Shown here: piece by piece, positions 19,406 through 26,503 of the stretch
Layout: each line of letters starts with the position of its first letter
Numbering within the stretch: position 1 is the first letter of the stretch
Assembly (NCBI GenBank): GCA_900466475.1
Contig: UBMI01000009.1
Coordinates: 302,480-366,479 of the forward strand
Length of the DNA stretch: 64,000 nt
Direction: 5' to 3'
From: Hyphomicrobiales bacterium
GTDB taxonomy: Bacteria > Pseudomonadota > Alphaproteobacteria > Rhizobiales > Rhizobiaceae
Notes under the pieces: model-generated
Seen by the model: only the letters and a program-made list of their open reading frames with translations
Databases searched by the model: none
Told to the model about the DNA's origin: nothing
Position numbers and translations under genes: made by a program

Positions 19406-20110
19406 TCAGGCAACTGCGGCAGCGGCAACCGGCTCTTCATCGATAATACGAAGCCAGCGGCTCCGCCTCGGCTGGGCATAGTCCCTGAGTTCGACCGCGG
19501 CCATGATCTCGCCCCAGCGCTGATGATTGGCGCCAGGCTGGGTTACCGCATCAATGCGCTGCAGCACGCCATATTCGACCGGCGACACGCCGATGACGCC
19601 GCCGTCGCTGACGTTTCTCAAAACACGCATCAGGTAATCCACATCCTGCCGCGTGATGCTTTTGCGGTCGGTGGCGCGGGTCAGCTTGTAACCGCCGAGA
19701 TCCTCTGAGAGCGCCAGACGGAGCTGATCTAGCGCCAGGGCGCGCAGCTCATCGGGTACGTGGGCGCTGAGCTCCATGACATGCAGGATGAGCTCCAGCT
19801 CGAGGGCGGAATTGACGACGCCGTCGGTCGTGAACATGCGCATGATCCATGCGACATTGATCTCGTCCAGCGAGCCCTGCGGATATGTGTAATCGACGAT
19901 GAAGCCTGCCAGCTGTTCGATGAAAAACGTGTTCCACTCGGGGCATTTTTCGGGGCAGGAATTATTGAGCGCCAACAACACTACGACATGATCGGAAGTC
20001 CGGATTCCCTCCGGGAAGGTGTGTTTGCGCAAAAGCACAATGTCTTCGGCCGTCAGCCGATGCTTCCCGGCGATGACACACGCCGGAAAAGCGAGACGGA
20101 ACTCACTCAT
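19406..20110 (-). CDS. Conserved protein of unknown function
   Basis: 234 residues, cytoplasmic, mostly helical. It starts MSEFRLAFPACVIAGKHRL and ends in a VAAAAVA tail. Notable stretches are NNSCPEKCPEWNTFFIEQL and VGDGGVIG-like VSDGGVIGVSPVEYGVLQRI. I recognise no domain. TGGAGAT precedes the ATG. It is transcribed toward pccA with 84 bp between them, so read-through into pccA is possible but the hairpin at 19341 intervenes. Confidence 0.7.
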   Translation of the reverse strand: MSEFRLAFPACVIAGKHRLTAEDIVLLRKHTFPEGIRTSDHVVVLLALNNSCPEKCPEWNTFFIEQLAGFIVDYTYPQGSLDEINVAWIMRMFTTDGVVNSALELELILHVMELSAHVPDELRALALDQLRLALSEDLGGYKLTRATDRKSITRQDVDYLMRVLRNVSDGGVIGVSPVEYGVLQRIDAVTQPGANHQRWGEIMAAVELRDYAQPRRSRWLRIIDEEPVAAAAVA

Positions 20111-20207
20111 GTTTTATCTCCAGACTTCATCATGAAGCCGGAAATGGTTTTATCGGTGCCGAATTGAAGATCCCTCAAGAAGAACGGTTAACTGCAGTTT
20201 GGGGATT

Positions 20208-21134
20208 TCACGCGGATTTTAATGATCGCGCCTGCACGCGCTCGCGCCAGATGATGAAGAGCCCCGATGCAACAATAATTGCGATGCCTATCCATTTGGA
20301 AAAATTCGGAAAATCACCGAAGAGGGCGTAACCGAGCACGGTCGCCGAAATGATCTCGAAATATTGGAAGGGTGCCAGCAGCGACAGTGGCGCGAGCCGG
20401 AAAGCCTTAACAACCAGCATGTGCGCATAGCCCGAAATCGTGCCCAGGATCAGCAGCAGGACGAGGCCGAGCCAGGAGGCCGGCAGGGAGGGAGTGAAGT
20501 CGGCATTGCCGAAGCTGTTTCCGACAAACATTGCGCCCGCCATGAAGATCGTACCGCCAATACCGGACATGGTCTGCATCGTGAGCGGCGAATCTGCCTC
20601 GCCGATGGCGCGGTTGAGGAAGAGATAGAGCGAGAAGAGGAAGGCGCAGAAGACCGGCAGCAGCGCCTTCAGGCCGAAAATCTCGTAGCTCGGCTGGATG
20701 ACGATCATGGCGCCGCCGAAACCGACGACGATTGCCGTCCAGCGCCGCCAGCCGACCTTGTCGCCGAGGAAGAGCGCCGAAAGTGCCGTCAGCATGAACG
20801 GCTCGACGAAATAGATGGCGAAGACATCGGCGAGCGGCATGTATTTGACGGCGACGAAGAAGAGCAGGCTTGCCGCACCATGCAGCGCGCCGCGAAGCAG
20901 ATTCATCCACGGGCGCTTGGCCGACAGAGCCTGCGTACCGAACATGGCGAAAAGGATCGGCAGGGTACAGACGAGCTGGAAGAAGAAGCGGTAGAAGGTT
21001 ACCTGCCCGGGCGACATGCCCTCAAAGGTCGCCATATATTTGGCGATCGCATCCATCGTCGGCAGGATGGCCATGGCGCCGGCCATGATGGCCATGCCCC
21101 GGAGGGGATTCTGGGTGGAGGGAGATTCGGACAT
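20208..21134 (-). CDS. EamA/DMT-superfamily transporter
   Basis: 308 residues with about ten hydrophobic segments and two EamA repeats (first around residues 14-145, second around 160-295). FYRFFFQL, ALHGAASLLFFVAVKYMPLA and LAPFQYFEIISATVLGYALFGD are typical of the drug/metabolite transporter group. Probably an inner-membrane exporter of a small metabolite; the substrate cannot be predicted. It is monocistronic, 63 bp from lipB, which is on the same strand upstream. Confidence 0.88.
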   Translation of the reverse strand: MSESPSTQNPLRGMAIMAGAMAILPTMDAIAKYMATFEGMSPGQVTFYRFFFQLVCTLPILFAMFGTQALSAKRPWMNLLRGALHGAASLLFFVAVKYMPLADVFAIYFVEPFMLTALSALFLGDKVGWRRWTAIVVGFGGAMIVIQPSYEIFGLKALLPVFCAFLFSLYLFLNRAIGEADSPLTMQTMSGIGGTIFMAGAMFVGNSFGNADFTPSLPASWLGLVLLLILGTISGYAHMLVVKAFRLAPLSLLAPFQYFEIISATVLGYALFGDFPNFSKWIGIAIIVASGLFIIWRERVQARSLKSA

Positions 21135-21197
21135 GACGGCTGCTTCTTGCGGATGATGTCATCAACCACAGGAAGCCCGGGCAATCAAGGACGGCAA

Positions 21198-21923
21198 TCA
21201 GGGACAGAGTGCTGTATCGTTGACGGTTTCGCCGAATATCTCTTCGAAGGCGGCGCGCAGGCGGATGTCGGCATCGACCATCGTCACGAGCAGGCCGAGA
21301 TCGACGAGGCTGGTGACGCCATAGGCCGAGATGCCGCAGGGCACGATGCCGCCGAAATGATCGAGATCGGGATCGACGTTCAGCGACAGGCCGTGGAAGG
21401 TCACCCATTTGCGCAGACGGATGCCGAGTGCTGCGATCTTGTCTTCCGCCATGGTGCCGTCAGGCAGCAAGGGTCTCTCCGGTCGTCGGACCCAGACGCC
21501 GACACGATCCTCGCGGCGTTCGCCGCGCACATTCATCGAATCGAGCGTGCGGATGATGACCTCTTCGAGCGCTGCCACGAAGGCACGCACATCCTGCCTG
21601 CGGCGTTTGAGATCGAGCATGACATAGGCAACGCGCTGGCCGGGGCCATGATAGGTGTATTCGCCGCCACGACCGGTAGCGAAGACCGGGAAACGATCCG
21701 GCTGGACGAGATCCTTCGCGTCGGCGCTGGTGCCGGCTGTATAAAGCGGCGGATGCTCCAGCAGCCAGACGAGTTCATCACCACCTTCTGAAATCGCTGC
21801 GACTTCCCGCTCCATCGTCTCCACCGCTTCCTCATAGGGAACGAGCCCGTCTGAGATGCGCCAGCGTACGGCGCGCGAACCGAGTTTCGGGAGCATGGAG
21901 AAATCGAGATCGGTGCGTAGCAT
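21198..21923 (-). CDS. lipB: Octanoyl-[acyl-carrier-protein]:protein N-octanoyltransferase
   Basis: 241 residues. It transfers octanoate from acyl-carrier protein to the lipoyl domains, including GcvH in this window. Signatures: [32 protein letters not shown], the lysine in [18 protein letters not shown], and catalytic Cys in GGIVPCGI. The ATG at 21923 (AAGGA 7 bases upstream) is preferred to a TTG at 21947. Confidence 0.95.
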   Translation of the reverse strand: MLRTDLDFSMLPKLGSRAVRWRISDGLVPYEEAVETMEREVAAISEGGDELVWLLEHPPLYTAGTSADAKDLVQPDRFPVFATGRGGEYTYHGPGQRVAYVMLDLKRRRQDVRAFVAALEEVIIRTLDSMNVRGERREDRVGVWVRRPERPLLPDGTMAEDKIAALGIRLRKWVTFHGLSLNVDPDLDHFGGIVPCGISAYGVTSLVDLGLLVTMVDADIRLRAAFEEIFGETVNDTALCP

Positions 21924-21989
21924 GGCAGTCCTTGGCGCAATCCGCAAAAATGGAGAGGGCGGGCGCGGGCTTCTATATGGACTTGGGCG

Positions 21990-22010
21990 AAGAGCGATTC
22001 AATCGCTCTT
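21990..22010 (-). terminator. Putative terminator after the YgiC-like gene
   Basis: Near-perfect hairpin AAGAGCGATT-C-AATCGCTCTT, 40 bp beyond the stop at 22050. The T-run is weak, so termination efficiency is uncertain. Confidence 0.4.
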
Positions 22011-22049
22011 TGTGGCGATCAGCCATCCTGGAGATGCAGCCCCGTGCAA

Positions 22050-23213
22050 TCAATCCATAATGAAATGCGGGACAAAACGGGAGAGGTTCTGGGTAATAGG
22101 CGATTTGTCCTCGCGGATGCAGATGCCGCAGGCTTCGCCGGCGACGACCCAGGAGCCGATCACGGCATAATCCTCGCCGAACTGCGGGAGCAGGCAAGTT
22201 TCCTGCACAATGTAGCCCTCTGCGCCATATTCGCCATCCACCGCGATTATCGTTTCCCCCGACGTCAGCGTGACATTTGCGCCTTCGCGCGACAGGAGCG
22301 GTTTTCTGACGGCGTTTTCCAGACGCAGCGCCTGCGGATCGTCGGCGAAATAGGCGGGCAGCAGGTTCGGATGGTTGGGCGCCATTTCCCAGAGGACGGC
22401 GAGGAGGCCCTTGTTCGACAGCGTCATCTTCCACAGCGGCTCGTGGATCTTTGTGGGCGTGGAGATGAGATGTGCGCCAAACTCCTCGTGCACCATGAAT
22501 TCCAGCGGGTAGAGCTTGAAGAGATTCTCCATCCGGCGGTCTTCGAGATCGGTGAACCAGTTCTCGGGATCGATGCCAATCTCTTCCATATCGAGCACCA
22601 CAACTTCGAAGCCCGCCTGGAAGGCAACGTCGGCGAGATATTTGGTCGTCAGATAGTCTTCCTCATTGTCGGTGATGCAGCCGAAATGGAAGACGCCGCT
22701 GTCGCTGGCATTCTTGAAATACTGGAAAGCGCCGATGAGCTTCTCGTGGATCGAATTGAACTGGTCGGCATCGGCGCTCAACCGGCCAAGACGCTTCATG
22801 TCTTGGAGCCATTCCCACTGGATGACAGCGCTTTCGAAGAGTGACGTCGGCGTATCGGCATTGAATTCGAAGAGTTTTGCCGGACGCTTGCCATCGTAAC
22901 GCAGGTCGAAGCGGCCGTAGATATCACGATCGGACCATTTCCAGGATCTGCTGACGGCGGCGTGGAACTCGGCCGGGATCGCCATGCGCGTCATCAATGC
23001 GGGATCGGCGCAAATGCGATCGACTGCTTTGTAGCAGAGCTGCAGAATCTCGTTGGTCGGATCCTCGAGACCATCCTCGATCTCAGCGAGCGTGAATTGG
23101 TAGGCATTGCGCTCATCCCAATAGAGTTCGCCATACATGTGGTGGATGGTGAAATCGAGGTCTTCGAGTTTCCGCACCCAGTCAGGTCTCTCGCCGGTCG
23201 CGATGCGCTTCAT
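22050..23213 (-). CDS. Glutathionylspermidine synthase-like ATP-grasp protein (YgiC/YjfC family)
   Basis: 387 residues. The length and sequence match the synthetase domain of the GSP_synth family: PDWVRKLEDLDFTIHHM, YWDERNAYQFT, KLFEFNADTPTSL, and C-terminal GEYGAEGYIVQE and VVAGEACGICIREDKSP. Members form a carbon-nitrogen bond using ATP; the YgiC/YjfC branch has no proven substrate. The gene follows the DUF1190-like gene with 9 bp between, the same YgiB-YgiC pairing known in enterobacteria, so the two probably act together. Confidence 0.87.
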   Translation of the reverse strand: MKRIATGERPDWVRKLEDLDFTIHHMYGELYWDERNAYQFTLAEIEDGLEDPTNEILQLCYKAVDRICADPALMTRMAIPAEFHAAVSRSWKWSDRDIYGRFDLRYDGKRPAKLFEFNADTPTSLFESAVIQWEWLQDMKRLGRLSADADQFNSIHEKLIGAFQYFKNASDSGVFHFGCITDNEEDYLTTKYLADVAFQAGFEVVVLDMEEIGIDPENWFTDLEDRRMENLFKLYPLEFMVHEEFGAHLISTPTKIHEPLWKMTLSNKGLLAVLWEMAPNHPNLLPAYFADDPQALRLENAVRKPLLSREGANVTLTSGETIIAVDGEYGAEGYIVQETCLLPQFGEDYAVIGSWVVAGEACGICIREDKSPITQNLSRFVPHFIMD

Positions 23214-23222
23214 CTTGAGCCC

Positions 23223-23795
23223 TCAGGACGCAGCAAAGTGGCGCGCGCCAAAACCGGAGCGGGCGAGCGTCGTCGTGGGGGCCGCAGGCTTATAGTGAGC
23301 GGCGGATTGATAGGCCATCTTGAAGCCGCCAGCCTTGTTGGTCACCAGAATGCCCCGAGCGTCCACGAAACCTGGAACGTGGCGGCTCTCGTACAACGCC
23401 GATGCGGGCACAGCCGGATAGTAGACGCCATTGACCTTCTTATCGGGCTGACCAACGAGATACCCGCCGAGATAAGGGCTGAAATGTCCTCCTCCGGACG
23501 CATGGACCGAAGAGGTCTGCTCACAACGGCCGTCGCCGAATTCCTCCTCGCAATCCTCGCGTTTATCGTAGGAGGGGGAGCTTTTCAGATGTTCATCGCG
23601 AGCGATCGCGAAGCTGCTTTTGCAGTCGTCAGGACCGAACTTGTTGTCCTTAAGGCAGTCATCGACCGTCTTGTAGGCCGCCGTCTCGGTATCGCCGCGA
23701 TACAGCGAGTCGATGTAAAGGCCGATAACGAGGGTTCCGAGAATCGCGAGTGCTACGCCGCCCTTGACGTATTTATAGCGATCTTCCGATGTCAT
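23223..23795 (-). CDS. DUF1190/YgiB-like envelope protein
   Basis: 190 residues. After a short cytoplasmic start (MTSEDRYKYVKG) comes one hydrophobic anchor, then DUF1190-like TVDDCLKDNKFGPDDCKSSFAIA and a Gly/His/Tyr-rich tail (GGGHFSPYLGGYLVG, KVNGVYYPAVP). Cysteines around DDC and DCEEEF suggest disulfides outside the cytoplasm. GGGGGA precedes the ATG at 23795; upstream ATGs at 23807 and 23819 are alternatives. First gene of the pair with the YgiC-like synthetase. A possible stress promoter is about 200 bp upstream. Confidence 0.8.
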   Translation of the reverse strand: MTSEDRYKYVKGGVALAILGTLVIGLYIDSLYRGDTETAAYKTVDDCLKDNKFGPDDCKSSFAIARDEHLKSSPSYDKREDCEEEFGDGRCEQTSSVHASGGGHFSPYLGGYLVGQPDKKVNGVYYPAVPASALYESRHVPGFVDARGILVTNKAGGFKMAYQSAAHYKPAAPTTTLARSGFGARHFAAS

Positions 23796-24211
23796 GCGGT
23801 CCCCCATGGATAGCGCCATGCAAATGCGCGGGCAAAGCGAAATAAGCGCCAAGCCGAAATGTCCGGCTTGCGTTCGAATGTATGAGAAAGGCTGGATTGC
23901 CAGCGAGCGTGAGTTACCTCACGCAGGAACCGGCATCAGCGGAAGCTAGTTCTTCTAGCGAAACGTCAAAAGTTGCCGATCGAAATAATTTTCATGAAAG
24001 GAACACCCCTGAACCCCTAAGCGTTCCATCTATGTTCTCAATTCCAGATGGAAGTCAAGCGGCAGATTGCGCACCAGAATTGCAGCAAGTGCCGGCTGGC
24101 TTTGCTGTGATATCCACCAGGGGCGATATCGGCGGGAAAGGGCTGCCGCGCGCCACTTCTTGCGGCGAGGCCATCAGGACCGGAGAACTAAACCTTTGGC
24201 CAAAAAAGAAA
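23796..24211. other. Long intergenic region upstream of ygiB-like gene
   Basis: About 415 bp without a convincing gene; the longer open frames have poor codon use and read through tRNA sequence. It carries the EcfG-type promoter at 24000-24025, and the region around 23945-24060 is AT-rich compared with its surroundings. A small RNA driven to the right cannot be excluded. Confidence 0.4.
24000..24025 (+). promoter_or_regulatory. EcfG-type general stress promoter, near-symmetric
   Basis: GGAAC (24000-24004) and CGTT (24022-24025) with a 17-bp spacer, an exact match to the alphaproteobacterial EcfG consensus. Because CGTTCC follows, the minus strand also reads GGAAC-N17-TGTT, one base from consensus and directed at the ygiB-like gene. 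Which direction is used is open. Confidence 0.5.
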
Positions 24212-24232
24212 AAACCCGCCGAAGCGGGTTTC
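24212..24232 (-). terminator. tRNA-Leu terminator
   Basis: AAACCCGC-TTCG-GCGGGTTTTTT on the minus strand directly after the tRNA 3' end: a stable UUCG tetraloop stem with a good T-run. Confidence 0.85.
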
Positions 24233-24234
24233 TT

Positions 24235-24319
24235 TGGTGCGGTCGAGAAGACTCGAACTTCCACGGGTTGCCCCACAGCGACCTCAACGCTGCGCGTCTA
24301 CCAATTCCGCCACGACCGC
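24235..24319 (-). tRNA. tRNA-Leu(GAG)
   Basis: 85-nt class II tRNA with encoded CCA. Acceptor GCGGTCG/CGACCGC, anticodon stem CAGCG/CGCTG with loop TTGAGGT (anticodon GAG), long variable arm TGTGGGGCAACCCGT, T loop TTCGAGT. All arms pair well. It reads CUU/CUC leucine codons. Confidence 0.97.
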
Positions 24320-24353
24320 ATCGTGGTAGGCCGATTTGCGTCGGCGAGGCAGC

Positions 24354-24382
24354 ATGTAGCAAAAGCCTCTGACGGACACAAG
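24354..24382 (-). promoter_or_regulatory. tRNA-Leu promoter
   Basis: -35 CTTGTG (24377-24382) and -10 CTACAT (24354-24359), spacer 17 bp, 35 bp upstream of the tRNA 5' end on the minus strand. Confidence 0.55.
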
Positions 24383-24456
24383 CGCGATGTGACAGTTTTT
24401 TTTAAAAGCTTGCCCGAGGTGTGGATTACGCCGAACGGGACATTGAATTTACAAGA

Positions 24457-24482
24457 GAAAAGGGCCGGAAACCGGCCCTTTC
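24457..24482 (-). terminator. Terminator of the exported protein gene
   Basis: GAAAGGGCCGG-TTT-CCGGCCCTTTTC, 11 bp past the stop codon at 24493 on the minus strand, with a T-run. Confidence 0.8.
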
Positions 24483-24492
24483 TCGGATCATG

Positions 24493-24864
24493 TCAGTGCA
24501 TTGCGCGGCAGGCCTCAGTACGGCTTGCGCCGCTATCGGCACCTTTCTGATGCGAACCCTTCGGGCCGACCATGCTGTGGCAATCCGGAAGAGGCTTGAT
24601 GCTGGCGGTGGTAGTGTTGTCGACCTTCGCGGGCTTGGCCATCGCGGCCGGTGCGAAGCCGTCACTATCATTCGTATAGTCGCTGGAATAGGCCGGGGGG
24701 GCTACATGGGTCGGGTAGTGAATAGGCTTCGCCGGCGCGACCGGCGTCTGGTAGAGGCCATCACCATTATTGGAATAGTCGTCCATAAATTTCGGCTGTG
24801 CAAAAGCGGCACTTGCCATGCTGACGGCAAACAGGGTGGCGGCGGCGGCGAACTTCATGCGCAT
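24493..24864 (-). CDS. Small exported protein of unknown function
   Basis: 123 residues. The signal peptide MRMKFAAAATLFAVSMASAAFAQ is cleaved near residue 22. The mature part is low-complexity, with two loosely repeated units, DDYSNNGDGLYQTP...KPIHYP and SDYTNDSDGFAPAAMAKP, and two C-terminal cysteines (PDCHSM, EACRAM). GAGGAG lies 8 bases before the ATG. No domain recognised. A perfect 16-bp palindrome lies in the 5' leader, 20 bp upstream. Confidence 0.75.
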   Translation of the reverse strand: MRMKFAAAATLFAVSMASAAFAQPKFMDDYSNNGDGLYQTPVAPAKPIHYPTHVAPPAYSSDYTNDSDGFAPAAMAKPAKVDNTTTASIKPLPDCHSMVGPKGSHQKGADSGASRTEACRAMH

Positions 24865-24883
24865 GGGTCTATCTCCTCAATCT

Positions 24884-24899
24884 ATTGTTGAATTCAACA
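24884..24899. promoter_or_regulatory. Perfect 16-bp palindrome TTGTTGAATTCAACAA
   Basis: It begins 20 bp upstream of the start codon at 24864. The size fits an operator for a dimeric regulator; it is too close to the start to be upstream of a normal -35 box, so it would act as a repressor site or leader element. Confidence 0.4.
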
Positions 24900-25133
24900 A
24901 CGTAAATCCAACCCTCGGCACGATAAGTTCGCGCTCCAATTTGGGCGATTTTGTGAGAAAGATGACAGCTCTGTTGCGGCGTTTTGTCCGAACAAAATCA
25001 CATATTTGTCAACGTTTTTGACGGGCACGTTACCTTAGCCGGCACAGTTAATTGCCTGAGATGTCAGGGCTTTCCGAAAGATTACAATCCTGCAATCTTT
25101 GATTGATTAACTATTTTTAATTTTAGAGACAGC
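24900..25133. other. AT-rich intergenic region
   Basis: About 230 bp without a gene, between the exported-protein promoter region and the terminator of the BON gene. The stretch around 25085-25130 is strongly AT-rich. No promoter pair I would commit to. Confidence 0.3.
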
Positions 25134-25164
25134 AAAACCGGAAAGCAGGCCGCTTCCCGGTTTT
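25134..25164 (-). terminator. Terminator of the BON-domain gene
   Basis: 13-pair stem AAAACCGGGAAGC/GCTTTCCGGTTTT (one G-T pair) around GGCCT, 29 bp past the stop codon at 25193, ending in TTTT. Confidence 0.8.
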
Positions 25165-25192
25165 CAAATGTGGCGACTTTGTGTTTTTCGCC

Positions 25193-25690
25193 TCAATCCT
25201 CGTTCGGGATATGGGCATCGACACCGGTTGTGTGCAGGTGGTTGCGGACATGATGGACACCGTCTACCGACAGGGCGCCAAGTTCGACCTTGCGGGCAAT
25301 CCCGATCGTTTCGACAGAACCCTCCAGCGTCACGGTATGGCCGTCGGCGTGAACTTCCACACTGTCGATATCGACCTCGGGGATATTCTCCAGGTTCTCG
25401 GTCACGCGGGCTTCGAGATCGTCGCTTTCGTCGCGGTCGATCGTGTCAGGCTCAAGCGAATCCTTCATGCGATTCTCGTTGCCGTCCTCGTCCGTGCCGT
25501 CGATGCGGAAGCCGCTATTGCGGTCGCGGTCGAAATTGGCCGAGGTTTCGCCGTAGGCACGGTTTTCACTGCCGGCAGCCTTGGCGCCGCTGCCGTCCGC
25601 GTAGGGCCAGCCGTCGTCCAGATTGCGCTCTTCGAAGTCGCGGTAGTCTTCCTCGCGGGAAAGCGAGGACTTGTCGTTCTTGCCAGGCAT
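25193..25690 (-). CDS. BON-domain protein
   Basis: 165 residues, very acidic, no signal peptide. Residues 1-85 are polar and disordered in appearance. The BON domain covers about residues 88-158: LEARVTENLENIPEVDIDSVEVHADG, then VTLEGSVETIGIARKVE and GVHHVRNHL. BON domains bind phospholipid or cell-envelope components and occur in osmotic-stress proteins such as OsmY. AAGGAGACGGAA precedes the ATG. A near-consensus EcfG promoter lies 32 bp upstream, which fits stress induction. Confidence 0.85.
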   Translation of the reverse strand: MPGKNDKSSLSREEDYRDFEERNLDDGWPYADGSGAKAAGSENRAYGETSANFDRDRNSGFRIDGTDEDGNENRMKDSLEPDTIDRDESDDLEARVTENLENIPEVDIDSVEVHADGHTVTLEGSVETIGIARKVELGALSVDGVHHVRNHLHTTGVDAHIPNED

Positions 25691-25721
25691 TTCCGTCTCC
25701 TTCCGGTTTCACTGCAAGGCA

Positions 25722-25747
25722 AACGTCGGAAGGGCGCACTTGGTTCG
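25722..25747 (-). promoter_or_regulatory. Near-consensus EcfG-type promoter of the BON gene
   Basis: Minus strand CGAAC (25743-25747), 17-bp spacer, CGTT (25722-25725): one mismatch (first G to C) from GGAAC-N17-CGTT, at the right distance from the ATG at 25690. Confidence 0.45.
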
Positions 25748-25765
25748 CGCGTTTAATAGCGCGAC

Positions 25766-26260
25766 TCAGCTTTTCGTCTTTTCCCATTTCCTGATCAGCC
25801 GGTCACGTTTCAGCCGCGACAGACGCTGCAGCCAGAAAATGCCGTCGAGCTGATCGATCTCATGCTGGATGCAGATGGCGAGGAGGCCGGTGGCCTCTTC
25901 TTCATGCTGATGGCCATCCAGACCCTGGTAGCGGAAACGAACCGCGCTCGGCCGCGTGACCTCGTCCGTCGCCCCCGGCATGGAGACGCTGCCTTCCATA
26001 TGAACCATCGTCTGATCTGAAAACCACGTGATCTCCGGATTGGCGTAGATGCGCACGCCGTCCGCCTTGTCGATTTCCAGCACCGTCAGGCGCTGGAAGA
26101 CGCCGATATGGGCAGCGGTGATGCCAACGCCGGGTGCCGCGCGCATCGTCTGCAGCAGATCGTCGGCAAGGGCGGAAAGGGCCGAATCGAACGCGGTCAC
26201 CGGCGTGCAGACCGTCTTCAGGCCGGGATGCGGATAGCGGAGAATCGGGCGGATCGGCAC
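25766..26260 (-). CDS. Peptide deformylase-like protein lacking metal ligands
   Basis: 164 residues with the PDF fold pattern, but all three signature motifs are altered. Motif 1 is GVGITAAHIG (Gln replaced by His); motif 2 is EGSVSMP, where the metal-binding Cys of EGCLS is Ser; motif 3 is HEIDQLDG, where the second His of HEIDH is Gln. Two of three metal ligands are therefore missing, so formyl removal by the standard mechanism is unlikely. The start is GTG at 26260 with AAGGAAG upstream; starting from an upstream ATG at 26320 would add 20 atypical residues. A true def gene should exist elsewhere. Confidence 0.82.
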   Translation of the reverse strand: MPIRPILRYPHPGLKTVCTPVTAFDSALSALADDLLQTMRAAPGVGITAAHIGVFQRLTVLEIDKADGVRIYANPEITWFSDQTMVHMEGSVSMPGATDEVTRPSAVRFRYQGLDGHQHEEEATGLLAICIQHEIDQLDGIFWLQRLSRLKRDRLIRKWEKTKS

Positions 26261-26503
26261 GGCTGAGCTTCCTTTCGATAAATGGCAGCGGAAACTATAG
26301 CTGGCCACAGGCATTGTCATCAGAAAGCATGGGTTTGCGCTTTACGGCAGAAATGCTTTCGGCTAGCAGGTCGATGTGCATTCCGGCGACCAAAAGGGCA
26401 GGGCGGAATTCGCTTATCCGCTTGTTGACAATGCATTTTCAGCCGACATTTTCGAATGCGGCGCGACAGTCGTTGAAATCTGACAGAAATGCGAGGGCGG
26501 CAT
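26261..26503. other. Intergenic region between PDF-like gene and mgtE
   Basis: About 240 bp, no gene seen. A perfect -35 TTGACA occurs at 26426-26431 on the plus strand, with only a weak -10 (ATTTTC) 17 bp later; it is the best candidate for the mgtE promoter. Confidence 0.35.

Noticed and set aside
23882..24550. A 222-codon open frame on the plus strand
   Set aside because: It runs through the tRNA-Leu gene, its terminator and promoter, and part of the exported-protein gene; not a plausible protein.
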